Shown here in pieces: positions 8,827 through 17,781 of a stretch of DNA of 64,000 bases. The notes below the pieces were generated by a model. The model was not told the DNA's origin, did no database searches, and saw nothing but the letters and a program-made list of their open reading frames with translations. The position numbers and the translations under genes were made by a program. Source of the DNA: Sutcliffiella horikoshii (GTDB lineage: Bacteria > Bacillota > Bacilli > Bacillales > Bacillaceae_I); the NCBI RefSeq assembly GCF_002157855.1, contig NZ_CP020880.1:2790001-2854000 (forward strand), given 5' to 3'. Position 1 is the first letter of the stretch, and each line of letters begins with the position of its first letter.

Positions 8827-9501
8827 ATGTCAAAAAAAGCTAACTCTTTCGATGTCAAAATCAATGTCATAAGAGCCTGGGAAAATCGCACGCACACTAT
8901 TACAGATTTAGGCCATATAAATAATGTTAGTCCATCCACTATATATAATTGGATCGATAGATATGAAAGTCTGGGGGAGAAAGGTTTACACCCTACCTCA
9001 AAAGCGTATTCGAAGGAATATAAGCTGAAGGTAGTCCATGAATACCTTAACGGTGGGTATTCTCAAAAAGAACTTGTTAGGAAGTATGAAATATCAAGTA
9101 AATCTGTCCTCCAAAAGTGGATTAAGAATTATAATAGCCATAGAGAGTTAAAGGATACTTCAAAAGGAAGGAAATTCACTATGACTAACAAAAGAAAAAC
9201 TACCTTAAATGAACGAATAGAGATTGTGCACTATTATCTAGAGAACGGCATGGATTTCCATAAGGCAGCTGAGACCTTCCAGGTCTCTTACCAACAAGTG
9301 TATCAATGGGTTAAAAAGTATGAGAATGGTGGCGAAGAAGCCCTCCGAGATAAACGTGGGAGGAAAAAGGAAGAAGTGGAACTTTCTCATGAACAGAAAA
9401 TACAACGAGAGATGCATAGGCTAGAAAGGGAAAATGAACGATTGCGAGCTGAGAACGCATTTCTAAAAAAGTTAGAGGAGATCGAAAGGAGGCAAAAATA
9501 A
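8827..9501 (+). CDS. IS3-family transposase OrfA
   Basis: 224-residue DNA-binding part of the transposase. It carries two or more helix-turn-helix segments (near residues 12-45, 60-85 and 115-155, the last with VSYQQVYQWVKKYE) and a C-terminal leucine-zipper-like coiled coil (MHRLERENERLRAENAF). The length and multiple helix-turn-helix units fit the IS150 subgroup. Near its end lies the slippery run AAAAAAG (9465-9471), where a -1 shift would join OrfA to OrfB and make the full OrfAB transposase; OrfA alone usually acts as a repressor. Confidence 0.92.
   Translation: MSKKANSFDVKINVIRAWENRTHTITDLGHINNVSPSTIYNWIDRYESLGEKGLHPTSKAYSKEYKLKVVHEYLNGGYSQKELVRKYEISSKSVLQKWIKNYNSHRELKDTSKGRKFTMTNKRKTTLNERIEIVHYYLENGMDFHKAAETFQVSYQQVYQWVKKYENGGEEALRDKRGRKKEEVELSHEQKIQREMHRLERENERLRAENAFLKKLEEIERRQK
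9465..9471 (+). other. programmed -1 frameshift site (orfA/orfB)
   Basis: The heptamer A-AAA-AAG is in the orfA frame. Slipping back one base at this point leads straight into the orfB frame, which is open from here to 10379 with no intervening stop, so the OrfAB fusion would be about 517 residues. Confidence 0.75.
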
Positions 9502-10379
9502 GTCAGGTACGCCATGAGGAGAAATATTTAGCTATTCAGGAACTGGAACAGGAAGAAGGATTTTCTATCGTGATGCTCTGTGACATTGCGGAGATTGCCC
9601 GGTCTGCCTATTACAAATGGTTGAAGCGCGAGCCTTCAAAACGTGAACGGGAAAGTGAAAAGTTAATGAAAGAGATTTCTACTATATTCCAAAAAGTGAA
9701 GGGGATTTATGGATATCGTAGAGTGGCCATTACTTTGAATCGAAAGTTAGGAAAAGCTTATAACCATAAACGTATCTATAGATTAATGCGTGTTTTAGGC
9801 ATTCAAAGCATTATTCGAAGAAAAAAGAGCCGTTACAAAAAAGCGACCCCTAATCATATTGCCCAAAACTTGTTAAACCGGGAATTCCAAGCGGAAAAGC
9901 CAAATGAAAAGTGGGTGACGGACGTTACGGAGTTTAAGTTCGGTAAGGCTACAAAGGCTTATTTGAGTGCCATTCGAGATTTATATGATGGGGCTATTAT
10001 TAGTTATGTGTTAGGACTTAAAAATAACAATCAGCTAGTGTTTAAAACCTTGGATCAAGCAACTGCCATGTTGAATGGTGAACAGCCGCTTTTACATAGT
10101 GATCGAGGATTTCAATATACCCACCTTGAATTCAAAAGAAAAATTGATACAGCAAAGATGACTCATAGTATGTCCCGAGTTGGACGATGTATTGATAATG
10201 GTCCAATAGAGTCTTTTTGGGGGACATTGAAATGCGAGAAGTATTATTTGGAGAAATATGAAACGTTCGACGATCTTGAAGAGGCGATTGATGAGTACAT
10301 TCATTTTTATAATCATGACCGCTATCAAAAACGTTTAAACGGTCTTAGCCCTTTAGAATACAGGGCTAAGACCGCTTAG
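9472..10379 (+). CDS. IS3-family transposase OrfB (DDE catalytic domain)
   Basis: The rve-type DDE integrase domain of the IS. Catalytic residues are visible as Asp in VTDVTEFKFG, Asp in LLHSDRGFQYT and Glu in NGPIESFWGTLKCE, with an HTH_21-like segment (GIYGYRRVAITLNRK) before them. The first ATG in frame is at 9570 (269 residues), but the frame is open back to the frameshift site at 9471, as expected for a product made mostly as OrfAB. No internal stop or deletion is seen, so the transposase appears functional. Confidence 0.9.
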
Positions 10380-10424
10380 TCTTGTTTTATTATTTCGAGT
10401 GTCTACTTGACAGGGGGCAGTTCA

Positions 10425-10893
10425 TAACTGCGATGAAGACCTTTCTCCGGCCTTTCTCTACAAACTGACGTCTTCATAACTGCGATGAAGACACCTCTCC
10501 GGCCTTTCTCTCCAAACTGACGTCTTCATAACTGCGATGAAGACACCTCTCCGGCCTTTCTCTCCAAACTGACGTCTTCATAACTGCGATGAAGACACCT
10601 CTCCGGCCTTTCTCACCAAACTGACGTCTTCATAACTGCGATGAAGACCTTTCTCCGGCCTTTCTCTCCAAACTGACGTCTTCATAACTGCGATGAAGAC
10701 ACCTCTCCGGCCTTTCTCACCAAACTGACGTTTTCATAACTGCGATGAAGACACCTCTCCAGCCTTTCTCACCAGACTGACGTCTTCATAACTGCGATGA
10801 AGACACCTCTCCGGCCATTCTCTACAAACTGACGTCTTCATAAGGTCAATGAGGACCTCTTTCATTAAATCTTATCAAATCAGAGGTCTTCAT
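10425..10893. repeat. 52-bp tandem repeat array, right part
   Basis: Eight near-identical 52-bp units starting at TTCATAACTGCGATGAAGAC, plus a degenerate ninth at the right edge (CTTCATAAGGTCAATGAGGAC). Each unit joins its neighbour through GACGTCTTCAT-N7-ATGAAGAC, so every unit carries a short palindrome. Units differ at a few fixed positions only (ACACC or CTTTC after GAAGAC; TCTCC, TCTAC or TCACC before AAACTG). No open reading frame with a ribosome binding site is in it. Confidence 0.95.
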
Positions 10894-10981
10894 CATCGCC
10901 GCCTAGCAGATTCGTTACCTCTACCGCCACAAAAAAAGAAAAAGCCCCACCCAAAATGGTGAGACTTTCCCAAGCAATATC

Positions 10982-12652
10982 TTACTTCGCTACCACATAA
11001 ACACGAGTTTCATAAGGCTTTAGCGTCAATTCAGACACACCTTCATGCGCAGCAACCTCATAGTTTTGAAGACGAAGGTCAGCTGAAACTACCTCAAGAT
11101 CTTCAAGCTCTACTGTGACTTCTTCTTCACTCAAGTTACATAATACTACAGCTACCTTGTTATCAAGTGTTCGAGTGTAACCGTAAACTTGTGTGTCATC
11201 TTCAAGAATCAGATTGTATTCGCCATAAACAAATACTTCCTCTTCTTTGCGGATTTTGATCATGTCACGGTAGAAGCTTAATACGGAATTCGGGTCATTC
11301 CATTGCTTTTCCACATTGATCGTTTTGTAGTTTTCATTTACGCCCATCCAAGGGGTACCTGTAGAGAATCCACCGTTTAGTTCATCGTTCCATTGCATTG
11401 GAGTACGGGAGTTGTCACGGCCTTTTGCCCAAATGATTTCCATCACTTTTTGAGCATGCTCTTCACCTTTAGCACTCTCAATGTCATAAAGGTTTTTCAT
11501 GCCAACATCATCGTAATCGTTAATGCTGTCAAACTTCACATTCGTCATACCAAGTTCTTGACCTTGGTAGATGAATGGAGTTCCTTGCATCAAGAAATAC
11601 AATGCACCAAGGGATTTCGCACTTTCTACTAGGTACTCTTTGTCATTTCCCCATGTAGAAACAGAACGAGCCTGGTCATGGTTTTCAAGGAATAATGCAT
11701 TCCAGCCATTTCCTTCCAATCCTTTTTGCCATTTTGTTAATGTTTTTTTCAGTTGAAGAAGGTCTACGCCGCCTTCTGTTCCTTTTTCCCAAAGTCCAAG
11801 ATGTTCAAATTGGAAGATCATGTTGAACTTACCGTTCTCTTCGCCAACCCACTCATCTGCTTGGTTCAGCTTGACGCCATTTGCTTCCCCGACAGTCATG
11901 ATGTCATAGCGCGCAAACGTTTGCTCTTTCAATTCCTCGAGATGCTTTTGAATTCCTTCCACATTCATCATGTAGTCAAAAGATGGAACATAATCTAGGC
12001 CTTTTGGATTTGGTAGGTCTGGGAATCCAGGCTCTTTTTTAATATGAGAAATTGCATCCACACGGAATCCGTCAATTCCTTTATCCAACCACCAGTTAAT
12101 CATATCGTACAATGCAAAGCGAACATCTTTATTTTCCCAGTTCAAGTCAGGCTGCTCTGTTGCGAAGATATGCATGTAATACTGGCCAGTCTTCTCATCC
12201 AACTTCCAAGCTGGACCATTGAAAATACTTTCCCAGTTGTTCGGCTCCTTGCCGTCTTTTCCATCTTCCCAAATATACCAATCGCGCTTTGGGTTATCCT
12301 TAGAAGACGCAGACTCAATGAACCACTCATGCTGATCAGAAGTGTGGTTGATAACTAAATCAATGATAAGCTTCATGTCGCGGTTATGCACTTCTTCCAG
12401 TAACTCATCGAAATCCGCCATGTTCCCGAAGTCTTCCATGATGTCCTGATAATCACTGATATCATAGCCATTATCAACATTTGGAGACTTATACATTGGA
12501 CAAATCCAAATAACATCTATACCCATATCTTTTAAATAATCTAGTTTAGAAATAACTCCTCGTAAATCACCAATACCGTCCCCATTGGAATCCATGAAAC
12601 TTCTAGGATATACCTGATAGGCAACTGCTTCTTTCCACCATATCTTTTTCAA
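10982..12652 (-). CDS. GH13 alpha-glucosidase / oligo-1,6-glucosidase
   Basis: 556 residues, cytosolic, of the GH13 subfamily that includes MalL, TreC and oligo-1,6-glucosidase. Conserved region I DLVINH near 99-103; region II GFRVDAISHI with nucleophile Asp199; region III TVGEAN with acid Glu256; region IV ENHDQ with Asp326. Residue 200 is Ala, whereas strict alpha-1,6 enzymes typically carry Val there, so alpha-1,4 (maltose-type) activity is favoured; this is knowledge of the family, not proof. The gene is alone, with no transporter or regulator beside it, and has two operator-like motifs upstream. Confidence 0.9.
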   Translation of the reverse strand: MKKIWWKEAVAYQVYPRSFMDSNGDGIGDLRGVISKLDYLKDMGIDVIWICPMYKSPNVDNGYDISDYQDIMEDFGNMADFDELLEEVHNRDMKLIIDLVINHTSDQHEWFIESASSKDNPKRDWYIWEDGKDGKEPNNWESIFNGPAWKLDEKTGQYYMHIFATEQPDLNWENKDVRFALYDMINWWLDKGIDGFRVDAISHIKKEPGFPDLPNPKGLDYVPSFDYMMNVEGIQKHLEELKEQTFARYDIMTVGEANGVKLNQADEWVGEENGKFNMIFQFEHLGLWEKGTEGGVDLLQLKKTLTKWQKGLEGNGWNALFLENHDQARSVSTWGNDKEYLVESAKSLGALYFLMQGTPFIYQGQELGMTNVKFDSINDYDDVGMKNLYDIESAKGEEHAQKVMEIIWAKGRDNSRTPMQWNDELNGGFSTGTPWMGVNENYKTINVEKQWNDPNSVLSFYRDMIKIRKEEEVFVYGEYNLILEDDTQVYGYTRTLDNKVAVVLCNLSEEEVTVELEDLEVVSADLRLQNYEVAAHEGVSELTLKPYETRVYVVAK

Positions 12653-12690
12653 TCTTGATACACTCCCTTATTAACGACGCTCTTTGCTAT

Positions 12691-12722
12691 GATAACGGTT
12701 GCATGATTGCGTAACCGTTTGC
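12691..12722. promoter_or_regulatory. LacI-family operator-like motifs upstream of the glucosidase
   Basis: GTAACCGTTTGC (12711-12722) is a near-palindrome with the central CG usual for LacI-family regulators, and AACGGTTGC (12695-12703) is a related half-site 18 bp away. Position between the glucosidase start and its likely promoter fits a MalR or CcpA-type site. Confidence 0.45.
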
Positions 12723-12878
12723 ACAAATCTACAAAAAAAATATCACTTGGAATAATTCCACTACTTTACTATACCATCTTTTTCACTAATTTCAACTTAA
12801 ATTCTGATTTTGTTTTATTCATGAAATGATGGTAGCTGGTAACACTAATGGGTAGGAATATTTTAGGAGGATTTTACC

Positions 12879-14126
12879 ATGAAATATTTATTGATTTGTT
12901 TATTGGCTGCATCCGTTGTTTTCGCTCCTCTATCTAGCTATGCTGAAGCTACGGAACAACCAAAAGCGGCATTTACAAGGTACCAATCTTTATGGCTTTT
13001 TGATGGTACGAAGGAAGTCTCCTTGCATGAGAATATAGAAGTAGGAAAATTCAGTTGGTCACATGACGGTAAATGGCTTGTTTATGAAGCCAAGCAGGTG
13101 GATACACAATCAGAATCAAAAGAATTTGACATCTGGTTATATAATACCGAAACGATGAGTTCTAGCAAGCTAAAGATTGCTGGACATGATCCACAGTGGA
13201 ATCCCGCGGATCATTCTTTTTCATTCCTGACTGGCTCCATACTTTGCGTGGTGGAGCTCGCTTCCGGAACACCTATTATTCATCAGCTTACAGGTGGTGT
13301 GTCTAATTTCACTTGGGATGCAGAAGGTGTTAACTTAATTGCATCTGCTAGTGCGGCTTTGTTTCCTGATGGTTGGAGCCACCCAAGACTCTACGAAGTT
13401 CATTGGGGTGTGGAGAAGGAATCTCATGAGATGGATGTAAAAGTTACGCCGCTTCATACGATTGGATCTCCACTTAAGTATGAAGATATCTCGATCCTCT
13501 CAGTGGATGTGGAAAGCTTCTCCTGGTCACATGACGGAAAAAGTTTGGCAATGGTGGTGGCGCCGACAGCATCGTGGTCTGCTGACAGCAATATGCTTAG
13601 CATCTATGTAAAAGAGAACAAGCTTTTTATACCGCTTGGGGAAGTCCTTCTTGATGCCGATTGGATTAAGTGGGCGCCGACAAAGCCCCTTCTTGCCTCT
13701 ATTCAGGGAGGTGGCCGGATGACCAGTGGCGGAGTTAAAAATAAAGTCCTGACGACAAGCACCATTATCCCAAATTATAAAAAGGTTCATACACCAAAAG
13801 GGTTTGCAGATGTGGATTTTGATTGGGTAGATGATGAGAGGATTGTTGTGGCGCGTGGGAGAGAAACCAGTGACAGTCCTGATAAATTTAAGTCGTCGTT
13901 GTATATGGTGGATTTGAAGGAAAAAGAGGCAGTCAAAATTGTGGAAACGCCTGAGGGTTACTCCGATGGTGAGCCTGTGGTGTTGGAACATGGTTCTGGG
14001 TTGCGGTTGTCTTGGGTCCGGGTAGATGCGGATGGCAGAAAGCATATTTGGATGAGTAAGGTGGATGGATCTGACGGTCGGAAGGTTGTGGAGAATGTGT
14101 TTGATGTGGTTTGGTTTGGGGAGTGA
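12879..14126 (+). CDS. exported beta-propeller (TolB-like) protein
   Basis: 415 residues with a clear Sec signal peptide (MKYLLICLLAASVVFAPLSSYAEA) and no lipobox. The rest shows repeated propeller blades of TolB/WD40-like type: FSWSHDGKWLVYEA, PQWNPADHSFSFLTG, FSWSHDGKSLAMVV, DWIKWAPTKPLLASI, VDFDWVDDERIVVA and LSWVRVDADGRKHIWMS. In Gram-positives such proteins have no TolB role; a ligand- or polymer-binding job is possible. Good ribosome binding site (TTAGGAGGATTTTACC). It stands alone between the glucosidase and a repeat array. Confidence 0.65.
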   Translation: MKYLLICLLAASVVFAPLSSYAEATEQPKAAFTRYQSLWLFDGTKEVSLHENIEVGKFSWSHDGKWLVYEAKQVDTQSESKEFDIWLYNTETMSSSKLKIAGHDPQWNPADHSFSFLTGSILCVVELASGTPIIHQLTGGVSNFTWDAEGVNLIASASAALFPDGWSHPRLYEVHWGVEKESHEMDVKVTPLHTIGSPLKYEDISILSVDVESFSWSHDGKSLAMVVAPTASWSADSNMLSIYVKENKLFIPLGEVLLDADWIKWAPTKPLLASIQGGGRMTSGGVKNKVLTTSTIIPNYKKVHTPKGFADVDFDWVDDERIVVARGRETSDSPDKFKSSLYMVDLKEKEAVKIVETPEGYSDGEPVVLEHGSGLRLSWVRVDADGRKHIWMSKVDGSDGRKVVENVFDVVWFGE

Positions 14127-14174
14127 GATTGGCGGGAGGTTCTATTGGACGGTTTGCGGGGATTAGTATGTGGT

Positions 14175-14570
14175 TTGGGCTTTGAGAGGGCTTCTCTTTG
14201 ACCGTTTTGTTGAATTTGCTTGCTGTTCGGGCCCTGAGAGGGCTTCTCTATGCCCGTTTTGTTGAATTTGCTTGCTGTTCGGGCCTTGAGAGGGCTTCTC
14301 TTTGACCCTTATTGTGAATCTGCTCCCTGTTTCGTCGTTGATATTCCTTTTATTTCCTTCTATTAGACATTTCAACCAGATTTCACTACCGTTCGGGAGT
14401 ATAGAGCGCTTCTATTTGACTTTTCACCACGGATTCACTACCGTTCGGGCGTATAGAACGCTTCTATTTGACTTTTCACCACGGATTCACTACCGTTCGG
14501 GCGTATAGAACCCATCTATTGGACAAAGCACACAGATTTCACTACCGTTCGGGCAAATAGATTCCTTATA
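14175..14570. repeat. two adjacent 52-bp tandem repeat arrays
   Basis: The 568-bp gap between the propeller gene and efp holds no gene. Its first part has about three units of a 52-bp repeat (GAGAGGGCTTCTCT ... GCTTGCTGTTCGGGCC). After a ~60-bp bridge it continues with about four units of a second 52-bp repeat (CGCTTCTATTTGACTTTT ... CTACCGTTCGGGCGTATAGAA). Both unit types contain a short inverted repeat (GAGA-N5-TCTC; ATAGAA-CGC-TTCTAT) and share the core GTTCGGG. Open frames running through it have no ribosome binding site and consist only of repeats. Confidence 0.9.
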
Positions 14571-14635
14571 TTCGTAACCAGAACACTCAACCACCAATCG
14601 CACACCCATTCACACCTCCGCCCTCCCACCAACAC

Positions 14636-14680
14636 CAAAAAAGGAGAAGCTCCCCCTACCAACAAGGGACCTTCTCCTTT
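14636..14680 (-). terminator. terminator of the efp operon
   Basis: AAGGAGAAG and CTTCTCCTT form the base of a hairpin (14641-14679), with a U run on the minus strand just after the efp stop codon. Confidence 0.8.
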
Positions 14681-14694
14681 TTAAAAAAATCAAA

Positions 14695-15252
14695 TTAAGC
14701 TCTAGAAACGTAAGAAGAGTCAGTTGTATTGATAATCAATACGTCACCTTCGTTTACGAAGAATGGTACGTTAACTGTTACGCCAGTTTCCATAACCGCT
14801 GGCTTAGATCCGCCCGAAGCTGTATCGCCTTTGATACCTGGCTCTGTTTCAGCTACTTTTAGTTCTACTGTGTTTGGAAGCTCGACTCCAAGCGTCTCAC
14901 TATGGTACATCATGATAGCAACTTCCATGTTTTCTTTTAAGAATTTCAATTCGTATTCAATTTGAGCAGATGGAAGTTCCAACTGGTCATAGGACTCATT
15001 GTCCATGAATACGTGCATGTCGCCGTTTGCGTAAAGGTATTGCATTTTGCGGTTGTCGATCTGTGCTTTTGCTACTTTTTCGCCAGCACGGAACGTTTTT
15101 TCTTGGATAGCACCATTACGTAGGTTACGTAATTTAGAACGTACGAATGCTGCTCCTTTCCCTGGCTTCACGTGTTGGAAATCCATTACGCGCCAAATGC
15201 CGTTGTCTACTTCGATTGTTAAACCTGTACGAAAATCGTTTACTGAAATCAT
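14695..15252 (-). CDS. efp: elongation factor P
   Basis: 185-residue, three-domain OB/KOW protein that helps ribosomes through polyproline stretches by binding between P and E sites. The modification loop KPGKG has its Lys at residue 32, the lysine that receives 5-aminopentanol in B. subtilis. Full length. It is the last gene of a minus-strand group with the Xaa-Pro peptidase and aroQ, the same neighbourhood as in B. subtilis. Confidence 0.97.
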   Translation of the reverse strand: MISVNDFRTGLTIEVDNGIWRVMDFQHVKPGKGAAFVRSKLRNLRNGAIQEKTFRAGEKVAKAQIDNRKMQYLYANGDMHVFMDNESYDQLELPSAQIEYELKFLKENMEVAIMMYHSETLGVELPNTVELKVAETEPGIKGDTASGGSKPAVMETGVTVNVPFFVNEGDVLIINTTDSSYVSRA

Positions 15253-15346
15253 TTATTAGTTCCTCCTAAAGCTATGTAAAATAATGCCCTACACGTATTG
15301 TATCCTTGAGTACCTTACTCTAGTCTACACGACGCTAGATACATTT

Positions 15347-16408
15347 TTACAAAATAATAAGTTCTTTTGTAGAGAAGGAAAGTGTTTCGTTACCTGTTTC
15401 TGTAACGATGGTATCGTCTTCAATACGCACTCCGCCTAATCCAGCAACATAAATACCAGGTTCTACTGTTACAATCATTCCCGGTTCTAAAACTGTGTCT
15501 GATTTCACAGATAGAGAAGGACCTTCATGCACTTCCATTCCAAGTCCGTGACCTGTAGAATGTCCGAAGTACTCTCCATAGCCTTTTTCCGTAATGTAAT
15601 CACGTGTCAGCGCATCCGCTTCACGGCCGGTGATGCCTGCCTTGATTCCTCTCATGCCTCGTAACTGTGCTTCCAATACAGTATCATAGATCGTTTTCAG
15701 CTCATCGCTTGGCTCTCCCACAGCAAGTGTTCTTGTAATGTCGGAGTTATAGCCTTTATAATAAGCTCCAAAATCAAGCGTTACAAACTCACCGTTTTCA
15801 ATCACTTTATCCGAAGCGACGCCGTGTGGCAGGGCTGAGCGGAAACCAGAAGCAACGATAATGTCAAAGGATGAAGAAACAGCGCCTTGTTTTCTCATGA
15901 AGAATTCCAACTCATTGGATACATCCAATTCTGTCAGACCTGGCTTGATGTATGTAAGAATATGTTCAAAAGCTGCGTCAGCAATCTGTGTAGCTTCCTT
16001 TAATATCTTAATCTCTTGTTCACTCTTAATCAAGCGTAACTTTTCAATAACGCCAGAAACAGGGACAAGATCTGTTTTTATAGTGGTTTTGTAGTTTAAG
16101 TACGTGGAAAAAGTAACATGGTCTTGCTCAAAGCCAAGCTTTGCTACCCCAAGGTCTTTCACCACATTTGCGATTTCTTCTACCAAACCACCTTTATGCT
16201 GAACGATTTCGAACCCTTCACATTGTTTGGCAGCTTGTTCAGTGTAACGGAAGTCTGTGATGAATACAGCTTTGTCTTCTGTCACGACTGCCACACCTGC
16301 TGAACCGGTGAATCCTGTGATGTATTGGCGGTTTTTTCCGCTTGTAATTAGTAATGCATCAATTCCTGAATCTTGAAAGCTTTCTCTAAGTTTAGTTAAC
16401 TTTGTCAT
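15347..16408 (-). CDS. yqhT: Xaa-Pro peptidase, M24 family (YqhT)
   Basis: 353 residues, the same length as B. subtilis YqhT. An N-terminal creatinase-like domain (residues 1-125) is followed by a pita-bread metallopeptidase domain. Metal ligands are visible: Asp in TLDFGAYYKGYNSDITRT, His in STGHGLGMEVHEGP, Glu in TVEPGIYVAG and Glu in VRIEDDT. It should remove N-terminal residues ahead of proline in the cytosol. It lies four bases after aroQ and upstream of efp, which fits translational and proline-related co-expression. Confidence 0.93.
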   Translation of the reverse strand: MTKLTKLRESFQDSGIDALLITSGKNRQYITGFTGSAGVAVVTEDKAVFITDFRYTEQAAKQCEGFEIVQHKGGLVEEIANVVKDLGVAKLGFEQDHVTFSTYLNYKTTIKTDLVPVSGVIEKLRLIKSEQEIKILKEATQIADAAFEHILTYIKPGLTELDVSNELEFFMRKQGAVSSSFDIIVASGFRSALPHGVASDKVIENGEFVTLDFGAYYKGYNSDITRTLAVGEPSDELKTIYDTVLEAQLRGMRGIKAGITGREADALTRDYITEKGYGEYFGHSTGHGLGMEVHEGPSLSVKSDTVLEPGMIVTVEPGIYVAGLGGVRIEDDTIVTETGNETLSFSTKELIIL

Positions 16409-16412
16409 CTTG

Positions 16413-16850
16413 CTATTCCCCCTTGTTCTGATTCAATAGTGCTAATAGTGCTAGTTCGTATCCATAAAAGCCCAGCCCGACAATCTGGCCTGCTGTTACC
16501 GGTGCGGTGACGGATGTATGTCTGAATTCTTCCCGCTTATGTATGTTGGAAATGTGCACTTCCATTACCGGTACTGAAATGCTTGCAATGGCATCGCGAA
16601 TTGCATAGCTGTAATGGGTGAAGGCGCCTGGGTTCATGACAATCCCGTCAAAACTGCCTTCCGCATCATGAAGCTTATCGATAAGCTCTCCTTCGTGATT
16701 GCTTTGAAAACAAGTTAGTTCACACGAATTTTTGCCTGCGAATGCTTGAAGTTGCGCTTCTAAATCTTGCAATGTTTGACTGCCATATACTGAGGGTTCC
16801 CTAAGTCCTAATCGGTTTAGGTTAGGGCCGTTGAGAACAAGTAAGCGCAT
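16413..16850 (-). CDS. aroQ: type II 3-dehydroquinate dehydratase
   Basis: 145 residues, small dodecameric enzyme of the shikimate pathway that dehydrates 3-dehydroquinate. Signature LNGPNLNRLGLREPSVYG at the N terminus holds the catalytic Tyr and Arg; catalytic Asn and His follow in NPGAFTHYSYAIRDA and VEVHISN. Equivalent to B. subtilis yqhS and in the same position next to yqhT. The ATG follows AAAAAGGGGAGATCGCAGC. Confidence 0.95.
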   Translation of the reverse strand: MRLLVLNGPNLNRLGLREPSVYGSQTLQDLEAQLQAFAGKNSCELTCFQSNHEGELIDKLHDAEGSFDGIVMNPGAFTHYSYAIRDAIASISVPVMEVHISNIHKREEFRHTSVTAPVTAGQIVGLGFYGYELALLALLNQNKGE

Positions 16851-16871
16851 GCTGCGATCTCCCCTTTTTAA

Positions 16872-17006
16872 CTCTTGTCGATTTCCGTTCCAGGTGTTCG
16901 CTTATCCAGAGGGCGGTCCGGAAGCCTCCTCGGCTTGCGCCTGTGGGGTCTTCCCTGTCCCTTCCTCCCGCAGGAGTTTCACACCTTGCACTACAATCGA
17001 CAAGGA
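16872..17006 (+). repeat. ~130-bp GC-rich interspersed repeat, copy 1
   Basis: A GC-rich block ending in short complementary arms (TTGTCGATT at the left, AATCGACAA at the right) with the core AAGCCTCCTCGG and GGGGTCTTCC. It shares core and layout with copies at about 20268, 20478 (inverted) and 60742. It lies between aroQ and yqhR. Confidence 0.8.
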
Positions 17007-17026
17007 AAACACCCTAATTCAATAAT

Positions 17027-17057
17027 AAAAAAGAATGTCCAATTACTGAACATTCTA
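17027..17057 (-). terminator. terminator after yqhR
   Basis: Minus-strand hairpin AGAATGT / ACATTCT around a 10-nt loop, followed by TTTTTT, 20 bases after the yqhR stop. Confidence 0.75.
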
Positions 17058-17077
17058 TCACATTCTGGTATTCGCTA

Positions 17078-17602
17078 CTACTTTGAGGATTGTGATTGTT
17101 GTTTTGAATGTTGATTTTGGTGTTGCATTTCATTGTGTTCAAAGGAGATGGAGTAGCCTACAAAAACACCGAAGAGTATGTATAAGCATACATTTGTCAC
17201 ATTGGTATCAAGGGTAAGTTCTCCGACAGTTTTTATGGAAGGAAACATTGGGTTCAATAAAAAGAAAACTAGACCCCAAAGGGCAATACCATACACGATT
17301 CCAATCCAGAACTGTTGAAACTTCTTTAATATCGCTGCATATATAAGAGCAGCACCTATGCCAAACAAACCAAGTAATATGACACTAATTATATGACCCA
17401 GCCATCCTTTTTTCCAATCACCAAGCGCCCATGGCTGAAGCACAACATTTGGGCTGATTTCAGTGAAGCTGAACATATAGGCAAAATATCCGATTAAACT
17501 CCATAGCACCCCACCTACAAACCCGGTAACGATAACTTTTGTCATAAACCCCATCGGTTCTTCTCTTTGGTTCTGTTCCAATTTCTTTTTATCGCTCATC
17601 AT
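17078..17602 (-). CDS. yqhR: YqhR-like membrane protein
   Basis: 174 residues with four hydrophobic segments (about 22-45, 66-90, 98-116 and 135-152) and charged, Gln-rich ends. The function of YqhR is unknown. The assignment rests on the match in topology and on its place between aroQ and the divergent yqhQ, as in B. subtilis. It starts at tandem ATGs after AAAGGAAGCC. Confidence 0.8.
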   Translation of the reverse strand: MMSDKKKLEQNQREEPMGFMTKVIVTGFVGGVLWSLIGYFAYMFSFTEISPNVVLQPWALGDWKKGWLGHIISVILLGLFGIGAALIYAAILKKFQQFWIGIVYGIALWGLVFFLLNPMFPSIKTVGELTLDTNVTNVCLYILFGVFVGYSISFEHNEMQHQNQHSKQQSQSSK

Positions 17603-17781
17603 TTGGCTTCCTTTCTACTGCATCTTTACACATATCTTTCCATAAGAACGACAGAACCATACAAAACTAACCAACTTTTTAAAACAAAGAATCTCAGGGA
17701 GTAGAGGTTTTTTGAAGATTCGGGTAGAATATTAAGTAATAGAAATTTTTTTCTTCTTAGAAAAGTTAGGTTGGTGCTATT

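Larger units (their letters stand above)
8758..10424 (+). mobile_element. IS3-family (IS150-type) insertion sequence, complete
   Basis: A 1667-bp element with imperfect terminal inverted repeats: the left end begins TGATATGCTCCCTTTTAAG, and the right end read inward begins TGAACTGCCCCCTGTCAAG; both continue TAGACA. It is flanked by the direct repeat TAA (8755-8757 and 10425-10427), the 3-bp duplication typical of IS3 elements. Removing the element and one TAA restores the 52-bp repeat consensus TTCATAACTGCG, which fixes the ends. It carries overlapping orfA and orfB with a frameshift site and looks intact. Confidence 0.93.

Noticed and set aside
8648-10893. CRISPR-like array
   Set aside because: The whole 52-bp unit is conserved with no variable spacers, and there are no cas genes. 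It is a tandem repeat, not a CRISPR.
14163-14508. Two short ORFs (70 and 68 residues) in the gap before efp
   Set aside because: They are translations of the 52-bp repeats and lie on opposite strands without start signals.
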